A stretch of DNA of 40,010 bases, from assembly GCA_045534095.1 (NCBI GenBank), contig JAZSJA010000141.1, positions 1 to 40,010 of the forward strand, given 5' to 3'. Position numbers and translations under genes: made by a program. This document shows, in pieces, positions 1-8,660 of the stretch (positions are counted from its first letter, which is position 1; every line of letters starts with the position of its first letter). The notes under the pieces are model-generated. The model was not told the DNA's origin, made no database searches, and saw only the letters and a list, made by a program, of their open reading frames with translations. Origin of the DNA: UMGS1279 sp045534095 (GTDB taxonomy: Bacteria; Bacillota; Clostridia; Oscillospirales; Acutalibacteraceae).

Positions 1-137
1 ATTTAATAAACTCTGTGCGGGGGATAATACCTTGGTAAAAGGTGTTTTCCTCTAATTCCCGTATGGAGTTAATTCGTGTTGCAACGACCGAGGACAAACA
101 CTTTTTCAGCACATCTCCTCGGGGGTGTGCTTTTTTA
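1..137 (+). ncRNA. 3' portion of a structured RNA, 6S-like or unidentified
   Basis: Positions 11-68 fold into a long irregular hairpin. CTCTGTGCGGG (11-21) pairs along all 11 positions with CCCGTATGGAG (58-68), allowing G-U pairs. An inner helix pairs 26-33 with 39-46 around a 5-base loop. A strong intrinsic terminator follows at 108-136. No plus-strand gene follows until 5189, so this is more likely a free-standing small RNA than a riboswitch or leader. A long rod-like arm, a neighbouring single-stranded segment (69-75) and a terminator would suit 6S RNA, but I do not recognise a conserved 6S sequence. The 5' part lies outside the window. CCGAGGA (88-94) can also pair with TCCTCGG (116-122) inside the terminator, so a regulatory leader is not excluded. 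Confidence 0.5.
108..136 (+). terminator. Intrinsic terminator of the RNA at the window start
   Basis: AGCACATCTC pairs with GGGGTGTGCT over 10 base pairs (some G-U) around a CTCG loop, followed by six T residues at 131-136. Confidence 0.8.
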
Positions 138-139
138 TT

Positions 140-544
140 TAAATAGAAAAAGTGTATTATTTGTTGAAATATGGTAGAAAGGTGACGTTTATTGTAGGGA
201 ACGGGCTTGCTCGTTCCGCAAAAATAGCACAAACTTCAACGGCAGGAGCAAGGTCTCGGCTGCCGCCTCGGTCGGTGCTTACTTCTTGCAGAGGTGTCCA
301 CCGGACACCCGCACCCCTGACCTACCATATTGCTATAAAGCACATTTTCAAACTTGTAGGGGCAGGCGCCTCGACTGCCCGCAAAAGTTAGCACAAATTA
401 AAGGATTTTTACGGACAGTCCGGGAGGCCTGTCCCTACAATATCGCCATAATTTGTACATATATCAACGGGACGTCGAGGGCCCCTGCCCTACGATATCA
501 CCCAAAATTTGCACTACATTTATAAAATAAAAAATAATTTTTAT
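140..544. repeat. Gene-free stretch with four dispersed hairpin repeats
   Basis: This 405-base stretch holds no credible gene. It contains four copies of a short hairpin element beginning TTGTAGGG: 192-219 and 354-382 on the plus strand, 412-440 and 468-493 on the minus strand. The stems differ between copies (GGAACG/CGTTCC, GGGCAG/CTGCCC, GGACAG/CTGTCC) but stay complementary. The flanks share a GCACAAA-like tail. Further copies lie at 9329-9357, 9422-9447 and 39938-39966. Short open frames here run through the repeats and have no ribosome binding site. Confidence 0.75.
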
Positions 545-2404
545 TTATTTCGAAATTAAAAAAATTATACCCTCACCCTCAATGGTGATTTTGCCATCCT
601 TTGGTGGGTTGCCGAAAATGGTTTTGTATTTTGATAAATCTAAATCGGTTACAATTTCCTCGGCGTTACACCAACGGTTAATACCAATAATGGCATCGGC
701 ATTTTTGCTCTTGCGTTTAAATAATACGTAACCAAGACCTACTGCCAAAAACTCCAAAGAACCGTCAACAAAGGCGGGGGAGCTTCGGCGGGCGGCACCA
801 AGAGTTTTATAAAAATCCAAAAGCTCCCCGTCCTCATTACCCCAAGGGTAGGTGCCGCGGCAAAATGGATCGCCATAGCCCGTAAGACCTGCCTCATCTC
901 CGTAGTAGAGGGAGGGTATTCCCGTCAGGGTGTACTGCAATAATGCCGCCATTTTAAGCATTTTTTTGCCTTTTTTGTACTGCTGATTTGTGAGAGCTTG
1001 TTTTGCCATCCAGTCTCTTTTGTTTTCCCCTACAGGCTCTCCTGCAAGTCGGGTTAAAATTCGGGCGGTGTCGTGGGTGCCGATGTGATTCATTAAATTG
1101 TGAAGAGCCTCGGCAGGATAATTTTCCAAAATCGTCATAATAATCTCGGCAAAATCTTCTCCGTTTCCACCGCTTATAAAATCAATAATGGCATCGGCAA
1201 AGGGGTAGTTCATTACGCTGTCAAGCTGTCTGCCACGCAAAAATCTCCGTCTGCCACCGTGACTGATTTTGTTTGTGGCATCCTCCCAAACCTCACCTAA
1301 AAGGTAGCCGTCTTTGTTTTGGGATTTTACGGCAGTACGCACCTTATCTAAAAATGCATCGGGAAGCTCGTCGGCAACGTCAAGCCTGAAGCCGGACGCA
1401 CCTCTCTCCATCCAGTAACGGATAACACCCTTTTCCCCCGTTATAAACTCGGTGAAGTTGGGGTCATCTTCCTTAACCTCGGGTAGGGATTTAACGCCCC
1501 ACCAACAGTGATATTCATTTTTGTCGTTCTTAAATTTATACCAAGAGTAATATTTGCTATCCTTATTGTTATATGCTCCGTCCTCGCCGTAGCGTTTTTT
1601 GGAGTTAAAATATATGCTGTCGGCACCGGTGTGGGAAAAAACACCGTCTAATATAATCTCAATTCCTTTTTCCTTTGCCTTTTGGCATAGGCTTATAAAA
1701 TCCTCCTCACTGCCAAGGAGGGGATCGATTTTAAAATAATCGGCAGTATTGTATCGGTGATTGGAATGTGCCTCGAAAATGGGATTTAAATAAATCATGG
1801 TCACACCAAGGGAGGCAATGTAGTCAAGCTTTTCCTCAATTCCCTTTAAATTGCCGCAGTAATAATCGTTACCAAGGCACTTAAAGGTGTCATTTTGAGT
1901 GTATTCGGGTGGCTCGTTCCAGTTGGTTTTAATGTATCGGTCACACGGATAGGGCAGATTATTTTCCCCCTTTGCAAAGCGGTCGGGAAAAATTTGGTAT
2001 ATAATTCCGCCCCTTGTGTGGGTTGGAGTTTTAAATCCCTTTTCGTAAACGGTTAACTGAAAATCGGTACCTTTTTTTGGGGCGAAATCTCCAAAGCCAC
2101 CGCCCACGTTGTGCAAAATTCTTTCGCCCTCTATGGTGTAGGCGATAAAATGGTAAAAATAAAGTCCTTCCTCCAATGCTACTTCGGTACTGCGGGTGTA
2201 AAAATCACCCTCAAGAATATTGCAGTCGTCCAGCATTTCAAAGGAAAGGCTTTTTTCGTTATCCTTATTAAAAACGGCGACCATGCCCTTAACGTATCCG
2301 TCACGGGGCAGAAGCACACTAAGTTTAAAGCTTTGGTGTGCTTCTACGCTACCGAAGATAGACTTATAAAAAGTATCTCTGGAATTGTAGGGCATGGTTC
2401 GCAT
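545..2404 (-). CDS. GH13 alpha-amylase family enzyme (neopullulanase/cyclomaltodextrinase-like)
   Basis: A 619-residue glycoside hydrolase family 13 protein expected to hydrolyse alpha-1,4 and possibly alpha-1,6 bonds in maltodextrins or cyclodextrins. The N-terminal ~120 residues look like a beta-sandwich domain of the kind found in neopullulanases. The catalytic barrel follows: DGVFSHTG at 253-260, the nucleophile in GFRLDVADE (D342), the acid/base in GEVWED (E371), and GTHD with the third acid at D445. No signal peptide is present, so it acts in the cytoplasm. The start at 2404 is preceded by AGGTGA at 5-base spacing. It lies 27 bases after glgP on the same strand, suggesting one operon for storage or imported alpha-glucan breakdown. 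Subfamily assignment is uncertain. Confidence 0.9.
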   Translation of the reverse strand: MRTMPYNSRDTFYKSIFGSVEAHQSFKLSVLLPRDGYVKGMVAVFNKDNEKSLSFEMLDDCNILEGDFYTRSTEVALEEGLYFYHFIAYTIEGERILHNVGGGFGDFAPKKGTDFQLTVYEKGFKTPTHTRGGIIYQIFPDRFAKGENNLPYPCDRYIKTNWNEPPEYTQNDTFKCLGNDYYCGNLKGIEEKLDYIASLGVTMIYLNPIFEAHSNHRYNTADYFKIDPLLGSEEDFISLCQKAKEKGIEIILDGVFSHTGADSIYFNSKKRYGEDGAYNNKDSKYYSWYKFKNDKNEYHCWWGVKSLPEVKEDDPNFTEFITGEKGVIRYWMERGASGFRLDVADELPDAFLDKVRTAVKSQNKDGYLLGEVWEDATNKISHGGRRRFLRGRQLDSVMNYPFADAIIDFISGGNGEDFAEIIMTILENYPAEALHNLMNHIGTHDTARILTRLAGEPVGENKRDWMAKQALTNQQYKKGKKMLKMAALLQYTLTGIPSLYYGDEAGLTGYGDPFCRGTYPWGNEDGELLDFYKTLGAARRSSPAFVDGSLEFLAVGLGYVLFKRKSKNADAIIGINRWCNAEEIVTDLDLSKYKTIFGNPPKDGKITIEGEGIIFLISK

Positions 2405-2431
2405 TTAAATCACCTATGATTTTTAAAGTAC

Positions 2432-4828
2432 TTATTTTAAGGGTTTGGCATTCCAGATGGTATTTGCGTAATCCTCAATGGAGCGGTCAGAGGCAAAAAT
2501 ACCTGAGGATGCAATGTTCATAAGGGACATACGGTTCCATAAATCCTTGTTGTTATAGAGTTCTGAAACCTTGTTTTGTGCACGGGTATAGTCGGCAAAA
2601 TCGGCAAGAGCCATATAGGTATCGTTATTTTTAATATGCTCAGTAACTGTTCTGAAATCCTTGCCGAGACCCATACTAAGGAAGTCTAAAACCTCACGGA
2701 TTTCATGGTTGTTATTATAGTATTCAATGGGATGATAGCCTGATTTTTTAAGGCGGTTAACCTCGGGAGTTTCCATACCAAAGATAATAATGTTATCATC
2801 GCCAACCGCTTTATGAATTTCCACGTTAGCGCCGTCCTCTGTGCCAAGGGTTACGGCACCGTTCATCATAAGCTTCATATTACCCGTTCCGCTGGCCTCA
2901 GTACCCGCAAGAGAAATCTGCTCGCTGATATCGGCAGAGGGAATCATAAGCTCGGCCAAGGTAACGCGGTAATCCTCCATAAATACAATTTTAAGCTTGT
3001 CGCATACGGCGGGGTCGTTATTAACAACCTGACTTAAAGAGTATATCATATGGATGATGTGCTTTGCAAGCATATATCCGGGAGCTGCCTTTGCACCAAA
3101 GATATAGGTTTTGGGAGTAAATTCCATATTGGGATTGTTTTTAAGAGCCAAATACTCGGCGGCGATATTCATTACGTTAAGGTGCTGACGCTTGTATTCG
3201 TGTAGACGTTTTACCTGCATATCAAAAATGGAATCGGTGTTTAAAATTATCCCGCAGTTTTCCTTTACGTACTTGGCAAAACGCTCTTTGTTAGCCTTTT
3301 TAATATCAAAAAGGGAGTCTAAAACCTGTTTATCATCCTTAAAGGACTTTAATTTTTCAAGCTCGTTTGTGTTCTTTTTAAAGCCCTCGCCAATAAGGTC
3401 GGTGAGGTAGCCTGTAAGACCCTTGTTTGCCGAGCAGAGCCAACGGCGGTGTGCGATACCATTGGTAACGTTGGTGAATTTTTCGGGGGTGAGCTTGTAA
3501 AAATCGTTAAACAAATCGTCCTTTAAAATCTCGCTGTGGAGCTTGGAAACACCGTTTACGCTGTGGCAAACCGCAACCGAAAGATTAGCCATTTTAACCA
3601 TACCGTTTGATATAATGGCGGTACGTTCAACGTAATCGGCATCGTGGGTCATTTCCCACATCTTTGCACGGTGACGGTTGTCAATCTCGGTGATAATGTT
3701 AAAAATTCGGGGGATGCGGGCTTTAAACAAATCGCAGGGCCAGCACTCAAGGGCCTCACTCATAACGGTGTGGTTGGTGTAGGCGGCGGTTCGGGAAACA
3801 ATATCGTAAGCAGCATCCCAAGAGTAGCCGCACTCATCTAAAAGATGTCGCATAAGCTCGGGAATAACAAGGGCGGGGTGGGTGTCGTTAATGTGGATTG
3901 CAGCCTTTTCGGAGAGATTATCCAAGGTTCCGTAGGTGCGAAGATGACGGCGTAAGATGTCCTGAATGGATGCGGAAACAAGGAAATATTGTTGACGCAG
4001 GCGAAGAGATTTACCCTCCAAATGGTGGTCTTCAGGGTATAGAACCTTGCTTATAACCTCGCAGTTAGCCTGTTTTTCCAAGGCACGCAAATAATCGCCA
4101 CGATTAAACGCCGACATATCAATAGAGGGGGTTTCGGCACTCCAAAGTCTTAAAGCGTTAACCGTTTTGCCGTCGTTACCCGCTACCATAAGGTCGTAAG
4201 GTACGGCACGAACGGAGGTGTAATCCCTAAGCTCTACGTGGTGATAGTCTTCATCCCACCATTCATCAACCCAACCGTCAAACAATACGTCAACGGCAGA
4301 GGTGGGGCGAGCCTCAAGCCATACGCTGCCACCGGGGAGCCAGAAATCGGGCATTTCGGTCTGCCAACCGTCTGCCAGTTTTTGGCGAAAAATACCAAAC
4401 TCATACTTAATGCAGTAGCCCATAGCGGGGTAGGAGCCTGAGGAAAGGGAGTCTAAGAAGCAGGCGGCAAGTCGCCCAAGACCACCGTTGCCAAGGCCTG
4501 CATCAGGCTCAAGCTCATAAAGCTGGTCAAGCTTTACGCCAAAGTTTGAAAGAGCCTTTTCCATAGAGCCCTCAAGGTCTAAATTATAAAGATTATTTTT
4601 AAGGGAGCGTCCCATTAAAAATTCCATACTTAAATAGTAAACCATTTTTGCCTGCTTTTCTTCAGTTTCTTTTCTGAAGCTTGTGCGGCGTTCACGCATA
4701 ATTCCAAGAAGCACCAAGACGGTGGCTTTGTAAAAAAGCTCGTCGGATGCCTGCTCAGGGGAAACACCAAAATTGTGTGAGAGGGTTGCGGTAATTCTGG
4801 TTTTTAATTCTTCGGGTGTATATGTCAT
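2432..4828 (-). CDS. glgP: Glycogen/maltodextrin phosphorylase
   Basis: A 798-residue GT35 phosphorylase that releases glucose-1-phosphate from the non-reducing ends of alpha-1,4-glucans. The length is usual for bacterial enzymes. The pyridoxal-phosphate site is seen in EASGTGNMKLMMNGAV, where K652 would carry the cofactor, followed by GTEDGANVEI. DAGLGNGGLGRLAACFLDS near residue 108 is the classical N-terminal phosphorylase signature. The start is set by AAGGAGAG upstream of the ATG. It is first in a two-gene operon with the GH13 enzyme and has a good sigma-A promoter 38 bases upstream. Confidence 0.96.
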   Translation of the reverse strand: MTYTPEELKTRITATLSHNFGVSPEQASDELFYKATVLVLLGIMRERRTSFRKETEEKQAKMVYYLSMEFLMGRSLKNNLYNLDLEGSMEKALSNFGVKLDQLYELEPDAGLGNGGLGRLAACFLDSLSSGSYPAMGYCIKYEFGIFRQKLADGWQTEMPDFWLPGGSVWLEARPTSAVDVLFDGWVDEWWDEDYHHVELRDYTSVRAVPYDLMVAGNDGKTVNALRLWSAETPSIDMSAFNRGDYLRALEKQANCEVISKVLYPEDHHLEGKSLRLRQQYFLVSASIQDILRRHLRTYGTLDNLSEKAAIHINDTHPALVIPELMRHLLDECGYSWDAAYDIVSRTAAYTNHTVMSEALECWPCDLFKARIPRIFNIITEIDNRHRAKMWEMTHDADYVERTAIISNGMVKMANLSVAVCHSVNGVSKLHSEILKDDLFNDFYKLTPEKFTNVTNGIAHRRWLCSANKGLTGYLTDLIGEGFKKNTNELEKLKSFKDDKQVLDSLFDIKKANKERFAKYVKENCGIILNTDSIFDMQVKRLHEYKRQHLNVMNIAAEYLALKNNPNMEFTPKTYIFGAKAAPGYMLAKHIIHMIYSLSQVVNNDPAVCDKLKIVFMEDYRVTLAELMIPSADISEQISLAGTEASGTGNMKLMMNGAVTLGTEDGANVEIHKAVGDDNIIIFGMETPEVNRLKKSGYHPIEYYNNNHEIREVLDFLSMGLGKDFRTVTEHIKNNDTYMALADFADYTRAQNKVSELYNNKDLWNRMSLMNIASSGIFASDRSIEDYANTIWNAKPLK

Positions 4829-4865
4829 AAGAAATCTCTCCTTATATAAATCAAAGTACTATTAT

Positions 4866-4894
4866 ATAATATTATATTTTGCACTGAATTTCAA
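4866..4894 (-). promoter_or_regulatory. Promoter of glgP-GH13 operon
   Basis: On the minus strand TTGAAA (4889-4894) and TATTAT (4866-4871) are separated by 17 bases, pointing at glgP. The rest of the 360-base gap before 5189 is AT-rich and holds the sigma-factor promoter. Confidence 0.65.
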
Positions 4895-5078
4895 GTCTAA
4901 ATTACAAATATTATGTTGTAAAAAGTAAGAAATTTTATACAAAAATTATAAAACAATGGTTAATTTTCAAAAAAATGGCTTAAAAATTGTACAAATAGCA
5001 CAAAAATAAGGGTGAATATTATTGCAGAGAACTTTTTGAAATATTTACATTTTTTAAAATTATGTTCATAGTTTTCAA

Positions 5079-5106
5079 TTGACAAATGCACTATTTTTTG
5101 TAATAA
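5079..5106 (+). promoter_or_regulatory. Promoter of sigma/anti-sigma operon
   Basis: A consensus TTGACA at 5079-5084 is followed after 16 bases by TAATAA (5101-5106). This looks like a vegetative sigma-A promoter. It is overlapped by a 12-base inverted repeat (next entry). Confidence 0.55.
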
Positions 5107-5139
5107 TAAAATAAATGAAAAATTTTTAAAAATAGTGCA
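5087..5139. promoter_or_regulatory. 12-base perfect inverted repeat bracketing the -10 region
   Basis: TGCACTATTTTT (5087-5098) and AAAAATAGTGCA (5128-5139) are exact reverse complements 29 bases apart. The left arm lies in the spacer of the putative promoter and the right arm after the expected start site. The left arm would not be transcribed, so a DNA-level operator pair is more likely than an RNA hairpin. Confidence 0.5.
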
Positions 5140-5188
5140 ATAAAATCTGCGTTTAGTGTATTAACTATATGAAAGGGGTCAAAAACCT

Positions 5189-5758
5189 ATGCTTACCTTT
5201 ACTACTCTTGCCGTTTTAGGTGTTGATGATAAAACATTAGATAATCTTTTATTAGATGTGGCAAAGGGTGATTTATCCGCCATGGAGGAGCTTTATAATC
5301 AAACCAAAACCGGTATTTACAGTTTTGCCCTTTCTTTTTTAAAAAATCCTGAGGATGCAAAGGACGTTTTGCACAACACATATTTAAGTATATGGGTGTC
5401 GGCTCATATGTACGAAACGGTAGGCAAGCCAATGGCTTGGATTATAACCATTGCAAAAAATCATTGCTATAAGGCCTTGCGTGACAGAAAATGGAAAGAG
5501 GAAAACGAAAAGGAAAATGAACCCGCCACCGAGGATTTTGCAAAAGATAGGGATATTAAATCCACAATCTGGCAGTATCTTAATGAACTGGGGGAGGATG
5601 AACGCCGAATTATTGTACTCCATGCGGTTGCCGGTTTTAAGCATAGAGAAATTGCAGATATTTTAAACATTCACCTTTCAACCGAGCTTTCAAAGTATCG
5701 AAGAGGTATTAAAAAGCTTAAAAATTCTTTAATAAGCGGAGGTGCGTTTAATGAATAA
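5189..5758 (+). CDS. ECF-type RNA polymerase sigma factor
   Basis: A 189-residue sigma-70 family protein. Region 2 spans roughly residues 20-90, with the pattern LKNPEDAKDVLHNTYLSIW and a GKPMAWIITIAKNHCYKALR stretch. A charged linker follows, then region 4 (about 125-180), with LNELGEDERRIIVLHAVAGF and a helix-turn-helix HREIADILNIHLSTELSKYRR. It should direct polymerase to a stress or envelope regulon. The ATG is preceded by AAGGGG at 11-base spacing. The stop overlaps the start of the next gene by 8 bases, the usual arrangement for a sigma factor and its antagonist. The regulon is unknown. Confidence 0.9.
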   Translation: MLTFTTLAVLGVDDKTLDNLLLDVAKGDLSAMEELYNQTKTGIYSFALSFLKNPEDAKDVLHNTYLSIWVSAHMYETVGKPMAWIITIAKNHCYKALRDRKWKEENEKENEPATEDFAKDRDIKSTIWQYLNELGEDERRIIVLHAVAGFKHREIADILNIHLSTELSKYRRGIKKLKNSLISGGAFNE

Positions 5759-7151
5759 GGACAATAAAAATATTGAAAACAGAATAAAAAATGATGCCGT
5801 AGGCTTCACTCCTGATATTTGGGAGGAGGTAGAAAAAGAGATAAAAAACGGCAAGGGTGAGGTAGTGGCTTTACCAGGGGAAAAAAGAAAAGGCAGAATA
5901 AAAGGCATTATTTCCACCATTGCGGCGGCGTTGGTGCTTATATCCATCACCACCTACGCAATAATAAATTATGATAGAATAGATAAAAAAATTGCCACAA
6001 CGGTGTATATGGAGGTTAATCCGCAAATTGAACTTTCCCTTAACGCCTACAACAAGGTTTTAAAGGTAACCCCCCATAATAAGGATGGGGAAAAGGTTTT
6101 GGGCGAAATGAAGCTTACGGACTGTAGTCTTGACGTTGCCTTAAACTCCATTATTGGCTCTATGTACCAAAAGGGCTATTTAAACGACCACTCCAACTCG
6201 GTTTTATTAAGCGTTAAGAATGATAAATCAAAGGATGCAAGGCAGGTTTGCTATAGTGCCTTAAAAACCTTTGAGGACTTAAAAAAGCACTCCGATGTGG
6301 GCAAAGATTTCCCCTCAGCAGCCGTTGTTCACGTTTTAGATGATGAGGAGGAGGCAAAAAAATTAGCCGAGGAAAACAAAATCTCGGTTGCAAAGGCCGA
6401 TTTTATAATGGCCATAAGGGATAGAGGAATTAAACGCTCCTTTGAGGAGCTTGCAAAGCTATCGGTTAACGATTTGAACCTTATTTTTGAGGGATTAGAC
6501 GACCACGATATGCACGAGTACAGAAAAGACGAGTATTACGGCCCCATTGGTTATTACGGCAAGGCTAGTGAGAGCGATTATATTGGCACTGAGAAGGCAA
6601 AGGAAATAGCCTTGAAGGATGCCGGATTAAAGGAAGCCGACCTGACCGATTTGGACGTGGATTTAGACTACGAAATGGGCGATATGGTTTACGACGTGGA
6701 GTTTGAAATTGGTGAAATTGAGTATTATTACATCATTGATGCTATAGGGGGAAGCATTTTCTCATCTAACAAAGTGACCCCAAACTTTAAACTCCCAACC
6801 CAGCCCACAACGCCTGATTTAACCTATTCCTCTAAGCCGTCGACCTCTTTTGAAGCAGAGGTATCCTCCAAGCCCCAAACCTCTTCAAAGGAAAATTCTT
6901 CAAGCAAGGTAAACACTCCATCAAATAAAATCGATGCGGTTATCTCTCCCCAAAGAGCCATTGAATACGCCATTATTCACGCAGGTGTGGATAAGGACGA
7001 GGTAAGGGGAGCCGAGGCTGAGATTGATATGGAGCTTCACGAAAAATACCATTATGACGTTGAATTTAGTGCAAAGGGTTATGACTATGAATATGAAATC
7101 GACGCCATAAGCGGTGCGGTTTTAAAAAGCGAAAAAGAGTTTGATGATTAG
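5751..7151 (+). CDS. Membrane anti-sigma factor, RsgI-like, with PepSY domains
   Basis: A 466-residue probable antagonist of the upstream sigma factor. The ATG at 5751 is preferred over the GTG at 5742 because GGAGG (5738-5742) overlaps the latter. The cytosolic N-terminus (1-49) would bind the sigma factor. One membrane helix spans about 50-72. The outside part begins with a segment like the RsgI family (VYMEVNPQIELSLNAYNKV, residues 85-103). A PepSY-like domain follows at about 280-345, then a Ser/Thr/Pro-rich linker (350-395) and a second PepSY-like domain (400-466). In RsgI proteins the outer domain senses polysaccharide; here PepSY domains take that place, so the signal may differ. The gene ends before a bidirectional terminator. 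Confidence 0.8.
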   Translation: MNKDNKNIENRIKNDAVGFTPDIWEEVEKEIKNGKGEVVALPGEKRKGRIKGIISTIAAALVLISITTYAIINYDRIDKKIATTVYMEVNPQIELSLNAYNKVLKVTPHNKDGEKVLGEMKLTDCSLDVALNSIIGSMYQKGYLNDHSNSVLLSVKNDKSKDARQVCYSALKTFEDLKKHSDVGKDFPSAAVVHVLDDEEEAKKLAEENKISVAKADFIMAIRDRGIKRSFEELAKLSVNDLNLIFEGLDDHDMHEYRKDEYYGPIGYYGKASESDYIGTEKAKEIALKDAGLKEADLTDLDVDLDYEMGDMVYDVEFEIGEIEYYYIIDAIGGSIFSSNKVTPNFKLPTQPTTPDLTYSSKPSTSFEAEVSSKPQTSSKENSSSKVNTPSNKIDAVISPQRAIEYAIIHAGVDKDEVRGAEAEIDMELHEKYHYDVEFSAKGYDYEYEIDAISGAVLKSEKEFDD

Positions 7152-7207
7152 CCAGAGCATTTAGGGCTGATTCGAGTTTGAATGCTCCGGCTAAGCCAAA
7201 ATAAATG

Positions 7208-7251
7208 AAACCACCATTTGTTAGGATAATAAGTCCTATAAATGGTGGTTT
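7208..7251. terminator. Bidirectional terminator between convergent genes
   Basis: AAACCACCATTT (7208-7219) is exactly complementary to AAATGGTGGTTT (7240-7251), with an inner AGGA/TCCT pairing. It serves the anti-sigma gene (plus) and hydF (minus). Confidence 0.85.
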
Positions 7252-7265
7252 TGAATTTATAACAA

Positions 7266-8459
7266 TTATACATTGTGCATTTCAAAAGGTGCAATGGAGC
7301 GTTTTAAAATTCCGTGCATATGGGCAATGGCAATGCCGTAATTGGTAATGGGAATACTGCATACCTCCGCCTTTTGCAGGCGATTTTTCATCTCTTTTTC
7401 GTTAAGCATACATCCTCCACAATGAATTACCAAGGCGTATTTTGATAAATCGTCGGGGAATTCGCCACCCGAGGTGAACTCAAAATTAAGGCTTTTACCT
7501 GAATGCTTTTTAACCCAACCGGGGATTTTTACACTGCCAATATCCTTGCATTGGCGGTGATGGGTGCATCCCTCAGAGATAAGAATGGTGTCGCCGTCCC
7601 TTAAATTATCAAGGGTAAAGGCACCCTTAACAACGGTGTCCAAATCTCCCTTATACCTTGCAAAAAGAATGGAAAATGAGGTGAGGGGTATGCTCTCGGG
7701 CACCAATTTTTGCACCTGACCAAACACCTGCGAATCGGTTATAATCAGGCTTGGGGGAGCCTTTAAGGAGTCAAGGGCATCTGTTAACTCCTCGGGCTTA
7801 ACAACAAGGGTGGTTGCCCCAATTTCAAGGAGCTCTCTAATGGTTTGCTGTTGGGGGAGAATAAGTCTGCCTTTGGGTGCAGATTCGTCAATAGGCACCA
7901 CTAAAATCACCTTGTCGCCGTAAGAAACTATGTCGGCAAGGATTTTTTTTGTGCTTAGAGAATCCTTTGAAAGGTGGGCAAGCCTTTCTTTAAACTCGGT
8001 TATGTTTATGCCCTTTTCGGCACTCACAAATATGGTTTTATCATCGCCTTTTGGAGTGGTGGGGAGTAAATCTACCTTGTTTTTTGCAATTATATAGGGC
8101 AGTTTTTTCTCCTCAAAAGCGGATATAAGCTCCCTCTCAAGGGGGGCGAGGTCTGATGAGGCGTCGGTAACAAGCACCGCAATATGGATTTTTGAAAGCA
8201 CCTGCTTTGCACGTTCAACACGCATTGCACCAAGCTCACCCTCGTCGTCCACACCGGGGGTGTCAATAATAACAACAGGGCCTAAGGGGAGTAACTCCAT
8301 GGCCTTTTGCACCGGGTCGGTGGTGGTGCCCTTAACCTCAGAAACAAGGGATAATTTTTGCCCCGTAATGGCGTTAACCAAGCTTGATTTACCTGCGTTA
8401 CGAAGTCCAAAAAAGCCTATGTGAAGCCTTTCGGCAGAAACAACGTTATTTAAACTCAT
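7266..8459 (-). CDS. hydF: [FeFe] hydrogenase H-cluster maturation GTPase HydF
   Basis: HydF is the scaffold on which HydE and HydG products are assembled before transfer of the 2Fe subcluster to the hydrogenase. The N-terminal GTPase has the P-loop GLRNAGKS (residues 18-25), a threonine-rich switch (KGTTTDPV), DTPG and NKVD motifs. The C-terminal domain holds the iron-sulfur ligands: CTH in EGCTHHRQC and the HCGGC motif near the end. The 397-residue length fits the family. I place the start at 8459 because GGAG lies just upstream on the minus strand; an in-frame extension to 8528 lacks a site. It is separated from hydG by a DnaD-like gene and repeats, and no clear promoter was seen. Confidence 0.95.
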   Translation of the reverse strand: MSLNNVVSAERLHIGFFGLRNAGKSSLVNAITGQKLSLVSEVKGTTTDPVQKAMELLPLGPVVIIDTPGVDDEGELGAMRVERAKQVLSKIHIAVLVTDASSDLAPLERELISAFEEKKLPYIIAKNKVDLLPTTPKGDDKTIFVSAEKGINITEFKERLAHLSKDSLSTKKILADIVSYGDKVILVVPIDESAPKGRLILPQQQTIRELLEIGATTLVVKPEELTDALDSLKAPPSLIITDSQVFGQVQKLVPESIPLTSFSILFARYKGDLDTVVKGAFTLDNLRDGDTILISEGCTHHRQCKDIGSVKIPGWVKKHSGKSLNFEFTSGGEFPDDLSKYALVIHCGGCMLNEKEMKNRLQKAEVCSIPITNYGIAIAHMHGILKRSIAPFEMHNV

Positions 8460-8561
8460 AAAAAAACTCCTTAATTTTTGTGGTTGCAAAAGGGTTGCCT
8501 TTGTATCTTTATGACACATAATTTTCATCCATTGAATTTGTAAAATTATTTGTTATTCATC

Positions 8562-8591
8562 TGAAAACCGTTCTCCTGAGGGACGGATTTT
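8562..8591 (-). promoter_or_regulatory. Hairpin upstream of hydF
   Basis: On the minus strand this forms a hairpin of GAAAA plus CCGT against ACGG plus TTTTC with one bulged base. The loop contains TCAGGAGA, the same octamer exposed by the terminator before the TM1266-hydE operon. No long T tract follows. The function is uncertain and the match may be chance. Confidence 0.3.
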
Positions 8592-8660
8592 CCTTTGGTG
8601 GGGGGAAATGATTTTTAAAATATGCTATTATTATTCCAACCATAAAAGGAGGGATAATAT

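Noticed and set aside
152..525. Two 79-residue open frames
   Set aside because: They run through hairpin repeats, lack ribosome binding sites and show Arg/Pro-rich composition expected from GC-rich repeats.
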